This document shows, in pieces, positions 35,411-44,712 of a stretch of DNA of 64,000 nt (position 1 is its first letter; each line of letters begins with the position of its first letter). The notes below the pieces were generated by a model. The model was given only the letters and a program-made list of their open reading frames with translations, was not told the origin of the DNA and made no database searches. The position numbers were made by a program, and so were the translations under genes. Source of the DNA: Stigmatella aurantiaca DW4/3-1. GTDB lineage: Bacteria; Myxococcota; Myxococcia; Myxococcales; Myxococcaceae. The stretch lies in the NCBI RefSeq assembly GCF_000165485.1, contig NC_014623.1:5846893-5910892 (forward strand), written 5' to 3'.

Positions 35411-36652
35411 CTAGTGCTGCGTCTCTCGGTCCTTGATCAGCCGCTCCAGCTCCTCGCGGATGATCGTCTCGGCAAGCTGCGGTACCACTTCCCAAGCGAT
35501 CTTCTCGATGACCTCTCGTGAGGCCTTCGAGAGGGCCTCGCGAAGCTGCGCCTCGCCTCCATCCGACGAGGCGGCAGGCAACGACGCCTCCTCCTGCCCC
35601 CGTTGCTCGGGCATGGCGTCATCGAGGGAGAAAGCAGCCTCTGCCGGACGTGCGGGCTGGGCCGGCGGCTTCGCGGGAGCGCCCAGGCCAAACGGATCCC
35701 TGCCCCGGGTCGCGGGCTGAGCACCCGGGGGACCTGGCGGCAGCGGGGCGCCTCCGGGAGGAGGACGCGGAAGCCCTCCACCGGGGCCACCCGGAGCCGG
35801 CGGAATCCCGGCGCCTGGAGGACGGGCCATGCCGGGAGGTGGGGCGCCAGGCCCCGGAGGACGCGCTCCCGGAGGCGGGGCACCAGGTCCCGGAGGACGG
35901 GCCATGCCGGGAGGTGGGGCGCCAGGCCCCGGAGGGCGCGCTCCCGGAGGCGGAGCGCCAGGCCCCGGCGGCATCCCAGGTCCCGGAGGACGGGCCATGC
36001 CGGGAGGTGGGGCGCCAGGCCCCGGAGGACGCGCTCCCGGAGGCGGGGCACCAGGTCCCGGAGGACGGGCCATGCCGGGGGGCGGGGCACCAGGTCCCGG
36101 AGGGCGCGCTCCCGGAGGCGGGGCGCCAGGCCCCGGCGGCATCCCAGGTCCCGGAGGACGCGGAACAGCCCCGGGAGGAGGACGCGGCCCAGCGGCGGCG
36201 GCAGGCGGCGGCGGTTGGGGAGCCGCCCCAGGGCCTGCCGGACGCATGACCTGCGTGGCCGCCGAGGCGGGCATCGTGTTCGCCTTCTGACCCACCAGCG
36301 CCTTCACCTTGTCGAGCAGCACCTGGCTCTCGAAGGGCTTGGTGATGTGGTCATCCGCCTTGGCGGCGCGGGCGCGGTTCTCGTCAAACGCCTCGAAGGT
36401 TCCGGCCAGCAGCAGCACGGGGATGTGCTGGGTGGAGGGGTCGCTCTTGATCGCCTCGCAAACCTCGTAACCGCTCTTGCCGGGCATCATCACATCGGCA
36501 AGCACCACATCCGGGCGCAGCTCGCGGGACCGGGCGAGCGCATCCAACCCGTTGTCCACTGCGGTCACCTGGAAGTCCTCGGTCGCGAAGATCATTCCGA
36601 TGACCTTGCGGATGGTGAGGGAGTCATCGGCGACCAGCAGGTTCTTGGGCAT
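35411..36652 (-). CDS. romR: Polarity response regulator RomR
   Basis: A 413-residue protein: an N-terminal receiver (1-118; LLVADDSLTIRKVIG, likely phosphoacceptor Asp in DVVLADVMMPGKSGYEV, Lys in DDHITKPFES), a linker of about 200 residues made of Pro-Gly repeats (units of MARPPG and APPPG), an acidic part, and a C-terminal helical tail (LREALSKASREVIEKIAWEVV, LAETIIREELERLI). This is the architecture of M. xanthus RomR (about 420 aa), which localises to the cell poles, regulates A-motility and recruits MglA. The position between valS and a CheW-like gene, with encC and groEL beyond, matches my memory of the romR locus. The C-terminal helices also resemble the PopZ-type helical motif. Start is the ATG at 36650-36652. 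Confidence 0.9.
   Translation of the reverse strand: MPKNLLVADDSLTIRKVIGMIFATEDFQVTAVDNGLDALARSRELRPDVVLADVMMPGKSGYEVCEAIKSDPSTQHIPVLLLAGTFEAFDENRARAAKADDHITKPFESQVLLDKVKALVGQKANTMPASAATQVMRPAGPGAAPQPPPPAAAAGPRPPPGAVPRPPGPGMPPGPGAPPPGARPPGPGAPPPGMARPPGPGAPPPGARPPGPGAPPPGMARPPGPGMPPGPGAPPPGARPPGPGAPPPGMARPPGPGAPPPGARPPGPGAPPPGMARPPGAGIPPAPGGPGGGLPRPPPGGAPLPPGPPGAQPATRGRDPFGLGAPAKPPAQPARPAEAAFSLDDAMPEQRGQEEASLPAASSDGGEAQLREALSKASREVIEKIAWEVVPQLAETIIREELERLIKDRETQH
35814..36167. repeat. Tandem Pro-Gly coding repeat in romR
   Basis: The linker is encoded by near-identical 75-nt units (25 residues each, beginning MARPPG) interspersed with shorter GMPPGPG units. The DNA is so regular that the antisense strand also encodes a Gly/Pro-rich open frame. 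Unit number is likely to vary by slippage. Confidence 0.9.
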
Positions 36653-36769
36653 CTGTGTCGGGCCTCGGGGGTATCAACCCCCAGAATTCGTTGAGGAAAC
36701 AGGGACGTCTGGAAACGTAATACACCCTGCTGTCAATCGGGGCAGCTTAGGATTTGCGCTCCTGACCGA

Positions 36770-37582
36770 TCAAGAAAACATGCGCGGCAGATCCAGGAAG
36801 AGCGCAGGACCCGTCAATCCGGGGGCGACGAACTCCCCACGCGCCTCGGTGGCCTCGAAGCGCTGGAGCACGCCCAGCACCCGATTGGCGCACCACCCTA
36901 CATTCTGACCCGCGGGCTCGGTCAGCACAAAGAAGGATTCCGCCTGGGCGGGCTCGCCGAGCATCGCGGGGGCCGAAAAGGCCGGCCAGAGGATCTGCAT
37001 ATGGGGGAAAATTCCCGCCACAGGCCCCCCCCGAGACGGCAGCATGCTAAAGGACTCCCCGCGCGCCACCACCTGGGAGACCAGCGCCAAGGGCAGGCCG
37101 AACAGACGCCCCTGGGACTCGAAGACGAGCGCCCGCTCGGGAGGCGTCTGGGCGAGGTGGATAGACCGCAGCAGGGGCTGGAGCAAGGGGCCTACCCCCT
37201 GGGGGAGCGCCTCCGGGATGAGCTCCAGATAGAGCCGATCCTTGTGCACCACGGCCCCCCGGCTGAGGGGGGCCAGCGTGTCCCCCAACCCGGAGGGCAG
37301 GAGGAAGAAGGGGGCGCGGGCCACATCGGCCACCTCGACCACGGAACGGACCCGGACCGCCAGCGTGGGGCTGACATCGAGCACCACCACCATCCCCGGC
37401 AGGCGCTCGGGCAGCCCCCCCAGAATCACGGACAGGTCCTTCACGTCCCACATCCCGCGCAGGTTGGAGCCATCCTCCCCCGGCAGGGCGACCTCCATGA
37501 CGGAGGTCGCCTCGATGGCATAACGCGTCTCACCTGCCTCCACGAGCAGGCACAACCGCCGGCCGCTTTCAAAAGGAGCCAC
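36770..37582 (-). CDS. Double CheW-like domain protein
   Basis: A 270-residue protein with two weak CheW-like SH3-type halves: residues about 8-130 (LCLLVEAGETRYAIEATSVMEVALPG, then MVVVLDVSPTLAVRVRSVVEVADV) and about 148-270 (ALVFESQGRLFGLPLALVSQVVAR, then SFFVLTEPAGQNVGWCANRVLGVLQRFEA). CheW couples receptors to CheA kinases; here no CheA or receptor is adjacent, so the protein may act as a scaffold in polarity or motility signalling beside romR. It is divergent from the diguanylate cyclase gene with 48 bp between starts. The family match is remote. Confidence 0.75.
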   Translation of the reverse strand: MAPFESGRRLCLLVEAGETRYAIEATSVMEVALPGEDGSNLRGMWDVKDLSVILGGLPERLPGMVVVLDVSPTLAVRVRSVVEVADVARAPFFLLPSGLGDTLAPLSRGAVVHKDRLYLELIPEALPQGVGPLLQPLLRSIHLAQTPPERALVFESQGRLFGLPLALVSQVVARGESFSMLPSRGGPVAGIFPHMQILWPAFSAPAMLGEPAQAESFFVLTEPAGQNVGWCANRVLGVLQRFEATEARGEFVAPGLTGPALFLDLPRMFS

Positions 37583-37630
37583 GGCCCGGAGGCTAGCAGC
37601 CTCCTGCCGTTTGATGCTAAGCCACGTTCA

Positions 37631-38992
37631 ATGGCGCACATCCTCCTCGTCGACGACGAAAAGATGGCCCGGACCCTCTATGGTGACTACCTCAATGCCG
37701 CAGGGCATTCCGTCACCGCCGTGAGCGGTCTGCAGGAAGCCCAAGAGGCCCTCGCTTCCTCTCACTTCGACGCCGTGGTGACGGATCTGATCCTCCCCGG
37801 CGGCGACGGCATGGAGGTGCTCCGGCATACCAAGGAGCGCTATCCCGGCATCGAAGTGGTGGTGATCACCGGCCTGGACAAGGTGGATCCTGCGGTGCGC
37901 GCCATCAAGAGCGGCGCGGCCGAGTACCTCGTCAAGCCCGTGGCCCCGGAGGCGCTCCAGCACGCGGTGCGCCGGGCGCTCACCACGCGGGATCTGCTGC
38001 ACGAGAACGCCTCCCTGCGCCAGTACGTCTCCCTGCTGGAGATGGGGCAGCGCATCGCCACCACGCTGGACCGGGAGCGGCTCATCCAGACCACCGCCAA
38101 TGCCCTGGATGGACAGACGGGCGCCAGCGCGGTGCTGCTGATGATGTACGAGGGTTCCACCCTGCGGCTGCACGGCACCAGCGGGCTGGACGAAAAGGAC
38201 GTCACCACGCTCGAGCCCCTGTTCACCACGCACCTTCAGGAAGTCCGCACCCCGCGCGCCCTGGATGGGCTGCCGTGCGACTATCCGCACGTGCTCGCCT
38301 TCCCGGCCAGCGACGGCGAGACGGTGCTCGGCCATGCCGTCCTGTTCTTCGCCTCGGCGCCGCCCGAGAACGTGGCGGAGGTCGCCGGCTACCTCTCGCG
38401 GCACTACGCCCTGGCGCTGCGCAACCTGGGCCGCTTCTCCGAAGTGGAGGATCTGGCCTACATGGATGATCTCACCCACCTCTTCAACATGCGCTACCTG
38501 CACCTGGTGCTGGACCGCGAGGTGAAGAGCGCGCTGCAGACCGAGAGCAGCTTCAGCCTGCTCTTCCTGGACCTGGATCACTTCAAGGCCGTCAACGACA
38601 CGCACGGCCACCTGGTGGGCTCCAAGCTGCTGGTGGAGGTGGGCCGGGTGCTCAAGAGCTGCGTGCGCGAGCGGGACGTCGTCGTGCGCTACGGCGGAGA
38701 TGAGTACGTGGTGCTGCTGCGCAGCAGCGACTCGGGCGGAGCCCTCAAGGTCGCGGAGCGCGTGCGGCGCACCATGGAGAGCCACCCCTTCCTGCACCGC
38801 GAGGGGCTGTCGCTCTCGCTCACCACGTGCGTTGGAGTGGCCAGCTTCCCCGAGCACGCCCGGGACAAGGCCTCGCTCCTGGACATGGCGGATCGGGCCA
38901 TGTACCGCGGCAAGCGCGGCCCCCGAAATGTTGTCTATGTGGCAGCGCAGGATCTCGAGGCCCCTCCCTCCGAGCGCAAGGCCACGGGCTGA
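37631..38992 (+). CDS. Diguanylate cyclase, receiver-GAF-GGDEF
   Basis: A 453-residue protein: receiver (1-118; VDDEKMARTL, phosphoacceptor D52 in AVVTDLILPGGDG, Lys in AEYLVKPVAP), a coiled coil, a GAF-like domain (about 130-290; LLEMGQRIATTLDRERLIQTTANAL), and a GGDEF domain (about 300-440) with FLDLDHFKAVNDTHGH, an intact GGDEY at about 355 and an intact inhibitory I-site RERD five residues earlier. It should make c-di-GMP with product inhibition, under control of an unknown histidine kinase. Its location near romR suggests a link to motility or polarity (inference). Confidence 0.95.
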   Translation: MAHILLVDDEKMARTLYGDYLNAAGHSVTAVSGLQEAQEALASSHFDAVVTDLILPGGDGMEVLRHTKERYPGIEVVVITGLDKVDPAVRAIKSGAAEYLVKPVAPEALQHAVRRALTTRDLLHENASLRQYVSLLEMGQRIATTLDRERLIQTTANALDGQTGASAVLLMMYEGSTLRLHGTSGLDEKDVTTLEPLFTTHLQEVRTPRALDGLPCDYPHVLAFPASDGETVLGHAVLFFASAPPENVAEVAGYLSRHYALALRNLGRFSEVEDLAYMDDLTHLFNMRYLHLVLDREVKSALQTESSFSLLFLDLDHFKAVNDTHGHLVGSKLLVEVGRVLKSCVRERDVVVRYGGDEYVVLLRSSDSGGALKVAERVRRTMESHPFLHREGLSLSLTTCVGVASFPEHARDKASLLDMADRAMYRGKRGPRNVVYVAAQDLEAPPSERKATG

Positions 38993-39010
38993 CGGCGCGC
39001 CCTCCCCCCT

Positions 39011-39400
39011 TCAGCGGCGCAGGCTGCCCACGGTCAGCTGCCGGGGCAGTGGGGCATCGGCGGCTGCCTCCTCACCCTCCTTGCCGACGGCCTCCACCGC
39101 CTCGTGGGGAGCACCAGAGGCAATGAGGCGGTATTTTTCCGAAGCCTCGCGATCATGCTGGGCCTGGGCCGGATCCAACCGGGCGATGAGCTGCCAAAAG
39201 AGCGCGGCATGCTCTTTTTCCTCGTCCATGACGTGGCGCAGGACGGCCTTGGCCTCCTCGTTGTCGGTGGCATCGAGGTGGGCGGCATAGAGATTGATGG
39301 CATCCAGCTCCGCCTCGATGTTCAGGCGGATGGAGCGGGCCAGCTCCGAGTCGGTGAGCTTCCGGGGCACCAGCGAGTGGAACGGGTTGGTTTGCGGCAT
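39011..39400 (-). CDS. encC: Encapsulin cargo ferritin-like protein EncC
   Basis: A 129-residue encapsulated-ferritin protein. Helices carry the ferroxidase ligands at E31, E61 and H64 (NIEAELDAINLYAA, DEEKEHAALFW), in almost the same positions as the founding EncFtn (E32, E62, H65). The C-terminus LTVGSLRR (122-129) is the cargo-loading peptide known from M. xanthus EncB and EncC. It oxidises iron inside the encapsulin shell. The shell gene encA is not in the window, as in M. xanthus, where encC is unlinked. The ATG at 39398-39400 has GGGAGG at good spacing; the frame extends upstream to 39523 without support. It converges on the cyclase gene with 18 bp between stops. Confidence 0.93.
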   Translation of the reverse strand: MPQTNPFHSLVPRKLTDSELARSIRLNIEAELDAINLYAAHLDATDNEEAKAVLRHVMDEEKEHAALFWQLIARLDPAQAQHDREASEKYRLIASGAPHEAVEAVGKEGEEAAADAPLPRQLTVGSLRR

Positions 39401-39534
39401 GTCAGCCTCCCGGCGAGCACGGCCGAGGTTCACGAAGGTAGGCCAGAGAGCATCCGCAGGCTTCCTCCTGGGGTCAACGGAATCCGGCGACGGTGCGTTG
39501 CACACAGACACAGGGTCCGCCATGCTCCGGGGGC

Positions 39535-41046
39535 ATGGAGACTCCCGCCCCGCTCGTCCACCTCCTGCAAGCCCTGGAGGTCGGGGACCTGTCGGCCGCG
39601 AGGGCCGCTGCGGCGGCCCTTCAGCGATCCGACCCAGGAACGAGCCAACTCGCCGCCGAGGTATTCCACGAGCTGCGCCAGCCGCTGCTCGGCGTGAAGG
39701 CCTACGCCCAACTGCTGGCGGAAGAAAACGGCCCCATGGGTCCGCTGAAGCTGCTGCTCGCGCAGGTGGAGCGCATGGAGCAGATCATCTCGGATTTCGT
39801 GCGCCTCTCCAGTGATCGCCCAGCGCCCCAGCAGCGCCTGGTGCTGGCGAGCGCCATCTGGGCCGCCGCCAAGCTCTTCACCCTCAACCCCGACTCGGCC
39901 CGCATCTCCCTGGAGGTGGATGCCCCGGAGAACATCGCCGTCCAGGGCAACGCCCGGCTCCTGGAGCAGCTCACCCTCAACCTGCTCAACAACGCCCGGG
40001 ACGCCATGTCCGGCCGGGGGCGCGTGAAGGTGCTCGTGACCCAGGAGGGCCCCGTCACGGTGATGTACGTGGCGGACTGGGGACCCGGCATTCCCGCGGA
40101 CATGCGCGAGCGCATCTTCGAGCCCTACGTCTCCAACAGCAAACGCGGCACCGGCCTGGGACTGGCCGTGTGCAAGCGCATTGCCCAGGAGCACCGCGCG
40201 ACGATCGATCTCGCCCAGCCGAACGTGCTCCCGGATCAACCGCCTCCGGCCACGGTGTTCCGGGTGGCCTTCCCCGCCACGGCGGAGACCACGTCGGGGA
40301 CGCGCAAGCGGCTGCTCATCGTGGACGACGAGACCATCATCCGGATGGTCTTCCGCGACCTGATGGGCAAGGAGTGCGAGGTGCTGGAAGCCTCCACCGC
40401 CGAGGAGGGCCTCTCCATCTTGAAGCAGGGGCCGGTGGACCTCATCGTCACCGACAAGAACCTGCCCGGCATCTCCGGCTTGGCCCTGGCCCAGCAGGCC
40501 CGCACCTTGAGCCCCGGAGCCCGCATCATCCTGATGACGGGCTACCCCTCGCTGGGCACCACGCAAGAGGCGCTGGAGCTGGGGGTGATGGACTACCTGC
40601 TCAAGCCCTTCGACGACATCCGCCAAGTGCGCGCCCTGCTCCGCTCGGCGCTCTCGGCGGCACCCATGCCGCCGCGCTCCGTCAGCGCCCGGCGCGTGGA
40701 CGTCATCGACGACAACCCCACCTCCACACGCACCATCATCGAGGCGCTGGCACGGATGGGGCTGGAGGCGCGCGTCATCCAAACGCCCGAGGTGGTGGCC
40801 CTGGATGCGCCGCTCGCCGTGGTGGTGAGCTGGGACTTCACCCCCGCCAGCGGCCGCAAGGCGCTCGAGCTGGGAAAAGCCCTCGCCCAGGGGGCGCCCT
40901 TCGTGGTGATGGTCGAGCACCTCACCATGGAGACGACGCTGGACTCGCTCCGTGCGGGCGCGGTCGGGTGTCTGCCCCGGCTTCTCTTCGATCCGCCCGC
41001 GCTCAGCCGAGAGCTGTCGCGCGCCCTGAAGATGGTCACCACCTGA
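39535..41046 (+). CDS. Hybrid histidine kinase, HisKA-HATPase-REC-pseudoREC
   Basis: A 503-residue cytoplasmic protein without membrane segments: HisKA-type dimerisation helix with phospho-His H45 (FHELRQPLLGVKAYAQLL), HATPase_c (N-box LNLLNNARDAM, G boxes DWGPGIP and GTGLGLAVCKRI), a full receiver (about 260-380; LLIVDDETIIRMVF, DLIVTDKNLPG, DYLLKPF) and a second, degenerate receiver (about 390-500; VDVIDDNPTSTRTII) in which the phosphoacceptor site reads VVVSWDF. The N-terminal residues before the His helix are short, so the input is probably a partner protein. The start ATG at 39535 is chosen over the GTG at 39493 because it begins the acidic helix directly. It is divergent from encC. Confidence 0.9.
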   Translation: METPAPLVHLLQALEVGDLSAARAAAAALQRSDPGTSQLAAEVFHELRQPLLGVKAYAQLLAEENGPMGPLKLLLAQVERMEQIISDFVRLSSDRPAPQQRLVLASAIWAAAKLFTLNPDSARISLEVDAPENIAVQGNARLLEQLTLNLLNNARDAMSGRGRVKVLVTQEGPVTVMYVADWGPGIPADMRERIFEPYVSNSKRGTGLGLAVCKRIAQEHRATIDLAQPNVLPDQPPPATVFRVAFPATAETTSGTRKRLLIVDDETIIRMVFRDLMGKECEVLEASTAEEGLSILKQGPVDLIVTDKNLPGISGLALAQQARTLSPGARIILMTGYPSLGTTQEALELGVMDYLLKPFDDIRQVRALLRSALSAAPMPPRSVSARRVDVIDDNPTSTRTIIEALARMGLEARVIQTPEVVALDAPLAVVVSWDFTPASGRKALELGKALAQGAPFVVMVEHLTMETTLDSLRAGAVGCLPRLLFDPPALSRELSRALKMVTT

Positions 41047-41055
41047 AAAGACAAC

Positions 41056-41089
41056 GGCCCCGGCGCCTCTCGCGAGGCGATCCGGGGCC
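41056..41089. terminator. Hairpin terminator 1 between the hybrid kinase and groEL
   Basis: GGCCCCGG (41056-41063) pairs with CCGGGGCC (41082-41089) around an inner CGCCTC/GAGGCG stem, a stable hairpin in the 90-bp gap between convergent genes. Confidence 0.7.
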
Positions 41090-41095
41090 GCGTTC

Positions 41096-41124
41096 CGGGG
41101 CGGCCGGAGTGACCGGCCGTCCCG
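41096..41124. terminator. Hairpin terminator 2 between the hybrid kinase and groEL
   Basis: CGGGGCGGCCGG pairs with CCGGCCGTCCCG, one mismatch, around a 5-nt loop. It lies directly after the first hairpin, so each gene may have its own terminator. Confidence 0.7.
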
Positions 41125-41136
41125 AAGCCCGAGGGC

Positions 41137-42780
<1,644 letters not shown>

Positions 42781-42822
42781 CGCAACCTCCTGGAATGATT
42801 GAAAAAGGGAACTCTCAGGCCG

Positions 42823-42849
42823 TTAGCACTCGGCCATGGCGAGCGCCAA
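42823..42849 (-). promoter_or_regulatory. CIRCE operator (HrcA-type) upstream of groEL
   Basis: Read on the plus strand, TTAGCACTC, a 9-bp spacer and GAGCGCCAA form an imperfect CIRCE inverted repeat (consensus TTAGCACTC-N9-GAGTGCTAA, two mismatches in the second arm). It overlaps the 3' end of the -10 element and lies 42 bp before the start codon, so it would block transcription when HrcA is bound. Confidence 0.75.
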
Positions 42850-42875
42850 AATAAGGGCCAGCCCGGGGTTGTCAA
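42848..42875 (-). promoter_or_regulatory. groEL promoter (TTGACA-16 bp-TATTTT)
   Basis: On the minus strand a perfect -35 TTGACA (42875-42870), a 16-bp spacer and a -10 TATTTT (42853-42848) directly precede the CIRCE element. This is the cleanest housekeeping-type promoter in the window. Confidence 0.75.
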
Positions 42876-42913
42876 CACGGAAGGTGGTGCGCGTGTTCGC
42901 GCGGACGGCCGAC

Positions 42914-42939
42914 CCCCCCTCGAAACACCCAGGAGGGGG
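42914..42939 (-). terminator. Hairpin downstream of the receiver gene
   Basis: CCCCCCTC pairs with GGAGGGGG around a loop of about 10 nt, just after the stop of the single-domain receiver gene and before the groEL promoter. No T-run follows. Confidence 0.6.
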
Positions 42940-42947
42940 CCGCCAGG

Positions 42948-43304
42948 CTACTCGGCGAAGCGCACGAGGTTCAGCAGTTGACCCATGTCCACCGGCTTCT
43001 GGAGGGTCAGCGCCACCCCCTTGCGCAGACTCTTGTCGGTGACCGAGCCATCGACGACGGCGGTGATGAGCAGAACCGGAATAGACCGGAAGCGGGGATC
43101 CGCCTTCACGATCTCGGTGAAGTGGATGCCGTCCAGGTGAGGCATGAGGTAGTCGGTGATGACGAATCCTACGGGATGGCGCTCGAGGACATCGAGCGCC
43201 TGCAAGGCGTCCGAAGCGGAGTGGACGGTGTAGCCATGCCTCTCGAGGTAGTACGAGAGGCTGGTACACAACGAGGAATCATCATCGATGACGAGAATGT
43301 GCAC
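42948..43304 (-). CDS. Single-domain response regulator
   Basis: A 118-residue stand-alone receiver: VHILVIDDDSSLCTSLSYYLERHG, phosphoacceptor D51 in GFVITDYLMPHLDGI, switch Thr in PVLLITAVVDG, Lys in LTLQKPVDM. With no output domain it acts by protein-protein contact, as CheY does, or as a phosphorelay link. No ATG exists at a sensible place. I chose the GTG complementary to 43302-43304, where the domain starts; the frame is open up to an ATG at 43400, which would overlap the promoter of the divergent TPR gene. A partner kinase cannot be assigned. Confidence 0.83.
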   Translation of the reverse strand: MHILVIDDDSSLCTSLSYYLERHGYTVHSASDALQALDVLERHPVGFVITDYLMPHLDGIHFTEIVKADPRFRSIPVLLITAVVDGSVTDKSLRKGVALTLQKPVDMGQLLNLVRFAE

Positions 43305-43405
43305 GGTGCAGACCGTGTGGGGTGAATGCAGCAGTGAGGCAGGAAAGTAACCATCGCCTCGTGCGTTGACAACGCACTGCGGGCCTCCCATATGTGCCAT
43401 TTCAT

Positions 43406-44479
43406 ATGGTGAAGCGGACGGAGAAGCGCGCGGAGCCGGAGGGAGTGAAGGAGCAGTTGAGGGCGGTGGAGGCGGCGTTCGAGGCCGAGGACTTCACCCA
43501 GGCGCTGGCGCAAGTGAACACCCTGCTGGAGGCGGCGCCAAAACTGCCCGAAGCCCTGCACTACCGGGCCGCCTGCCTGGTGGAACTCGGACATTTCGAG
43601 GACGCCGCGCGGGCCTACCGGCATGCCGTGAAGAGTCATCCCGAGGACCTGGAGTTCCTCCTGGGCGCGGCGGACTTCCTCATCTGCCGGATGGGCGAGG
43701 ACCGAGAGGCGGTAGAGGAAGGTCTGGAGTTGTGCGCCCGGGGCCGGAAGCTGGCGCACCGCATGGACGATGCGGAGTGGGTGTACGAGTTCCTGCTCCT
43801 GGAGGGGATGGGACTGAACCAGCTCGGCGAGTGCGCGCAGGCCCTCGTCAGCCTGGATGCGGCGCTCGTCCACGTGCCCCGGTCGGTGGATGCGCTCGTG
43901 GAGCGGAGCATCGCGCTGTTCGAGTTGTGCCAGTTCGAGGATGCGCGGGTGGCATTCGAAGAGGTGCTGGAGGATGCACCGGACGAAGGGTGGGCCTATC
44001 ACTACCTGGGGCTGATCGCCGAGCGGCGGGGGGATACGCGCGAGGCGAAGAAGCGCTTCGCGAAGGCGCAAGCCCTGCTGCCGCGGGAGTTCCCGCCGCC
44101 CGTGGCGCTGGCGGAGGAGGAGTTCGACCAGGCGCTGGAGGCAGCGGTGAAGGCCCTGCCCGAGCACGTGAAGGGCTACCTGGACAACGTCACCATCTCG
44201 GTGGAGGACATCCCGTCGAACGACGACCTGCTGGCGCAGTCCCCTCCCCTGTCACCCTCCATCCTGGGGGTGTTCCGGGGAACGCCGGTGGGCGAGCGCA
44301 GCGTGACGAATGCGTATGATCACTTCCCTGCTGCGATCGTGCTGTACCAGAAGAACCTGGAGCGCTTTGCGCGGACGCGCGAGGAGCTTATCGAGCAGAT
44401 CGGCATCACCGTGATGCACGAAGTCGGGCACTTGGTGGGGCTGGACGAAGATGACTTGTGGGAACGTGGGTTGGACTGA
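43406..44479 (+). CDS. TPR protein with C-terminal zincin-like metallopeptidase domain
   Basis: About 357 residues. Residues about 15-230 are tetratricopeptide repeats (AEDFTQALAQVNTLLEAAPKLPEALHYRAACL, AWHY-type ends, GWAYHYLGLIAERRGDTREAKKRF). The last 120 residues match the small metallopeptidase family once called DUF1025/Zincin_1, with the zinc motif in ITVMHEVGHLVGLDEDDL (HExxH, then the Glu/Asp that fits the family's HExGHxxGxxExDL). Substrate unknown; the TPR part may recruit it. The start is ATG 43406 or GTG 43394. It is 16 bp upstream of tRNA-Sec on the same strand. Confidence 0.88.
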   Translation: MVKRTEKRAEPEGVKEQLRAVEAAFEAEDFTQALAQVNTLLEAAPKLPEALHYRAACLVELGHFEDAARAYRHAVKSHPEDLEFLLGAADFLICRMGEDREAVEEGLELCARGRKLAHRMDDAEWVYEFLLLEGMGLNQLGECAQALVSLDAALVHVPRSVDALVERSIALFELCQFEDARVAFEEVLEDAPDEGWAYHYLGLIAERRGDTREAKKRFAKAQALLPREFPPPVALAEEEFDQALEAAVKALPEHVKGYLDNVTISVEDIPSNDDLLAQSPPLSPSILGVFRGTPVGERSVTNAYDHFPAAIVLYQKNLERFARTREELIEQIGITVMHEVGHLVGLDEDDLWERGLD

Positions 44480-44495
44480 GGGGAGCCGACGTTAT

Positions 44496-44591
44496 GGTAG
44501 GGCCTCCGGATCTGGTGGCCGGCCCGGTCTTCAAAACCGGTGAGGGGCCGTGAGAGCGGTCCCTGGTGAGTTCGATTCTCATGCCCTACCG
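44496..44591 (+). tRNA. selC: tRNA-Sec, anticodon TCA
   Basis: An unusually long tRNA (96 nt) with an 8-bp acceptor stem (GGTAGGGC with GCCCTACC), a D stem CCGG/CCGG, an anticodon stem CCGGT/ACCGG holding the 7-nt loop CTTCAAA with anticodon TCA at 44531-44533, a long variable arm (AGGGGCCG with CGGTCCCT), and a T arm GTGAG-TTCGATT-CTCAT. These are the defining features of selenocysteine tRNA; no ordinary tRNA has TCA with this shape. CCA is not encoded. It implies that the organism makes selenoproteins; selA, selB and selD are not in the window. Confidence 0.95.
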
Positions 44592-44616
44592 ACATGTTTT
44601 CATCGGGGTTTTCTGA
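44588..44616 (+). terminator. Possible terminator after tRNA-Sec
   Basis: CCG and ATG pair with CAT and CGG around TTTT (a 2-nt bulge in the 5' arm), followed by GGTTTTCT, just past the tRNA 3' end. Confidence 0.45.
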
Positions 44617-44712
44617 CGCGGCCCTGTTCGGGTTGCGGGATGCCCCGCCCTCCTTACCGGACACCGGCATGGCGGGCGCCCTCCTCCGGTAGAGAGGCAC
44701 CCACCGGCTCCC

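Noticed and set aside
35829-36290. 153-codon Gly/Pro-rich plus-strand frame over romR, resembling a collagen-like protein
   Set aside because: It is the antisense of the romR Pro-Gly repeat; the repeat is rich in CCGG-type words that read as Gly and Pro on both strands.
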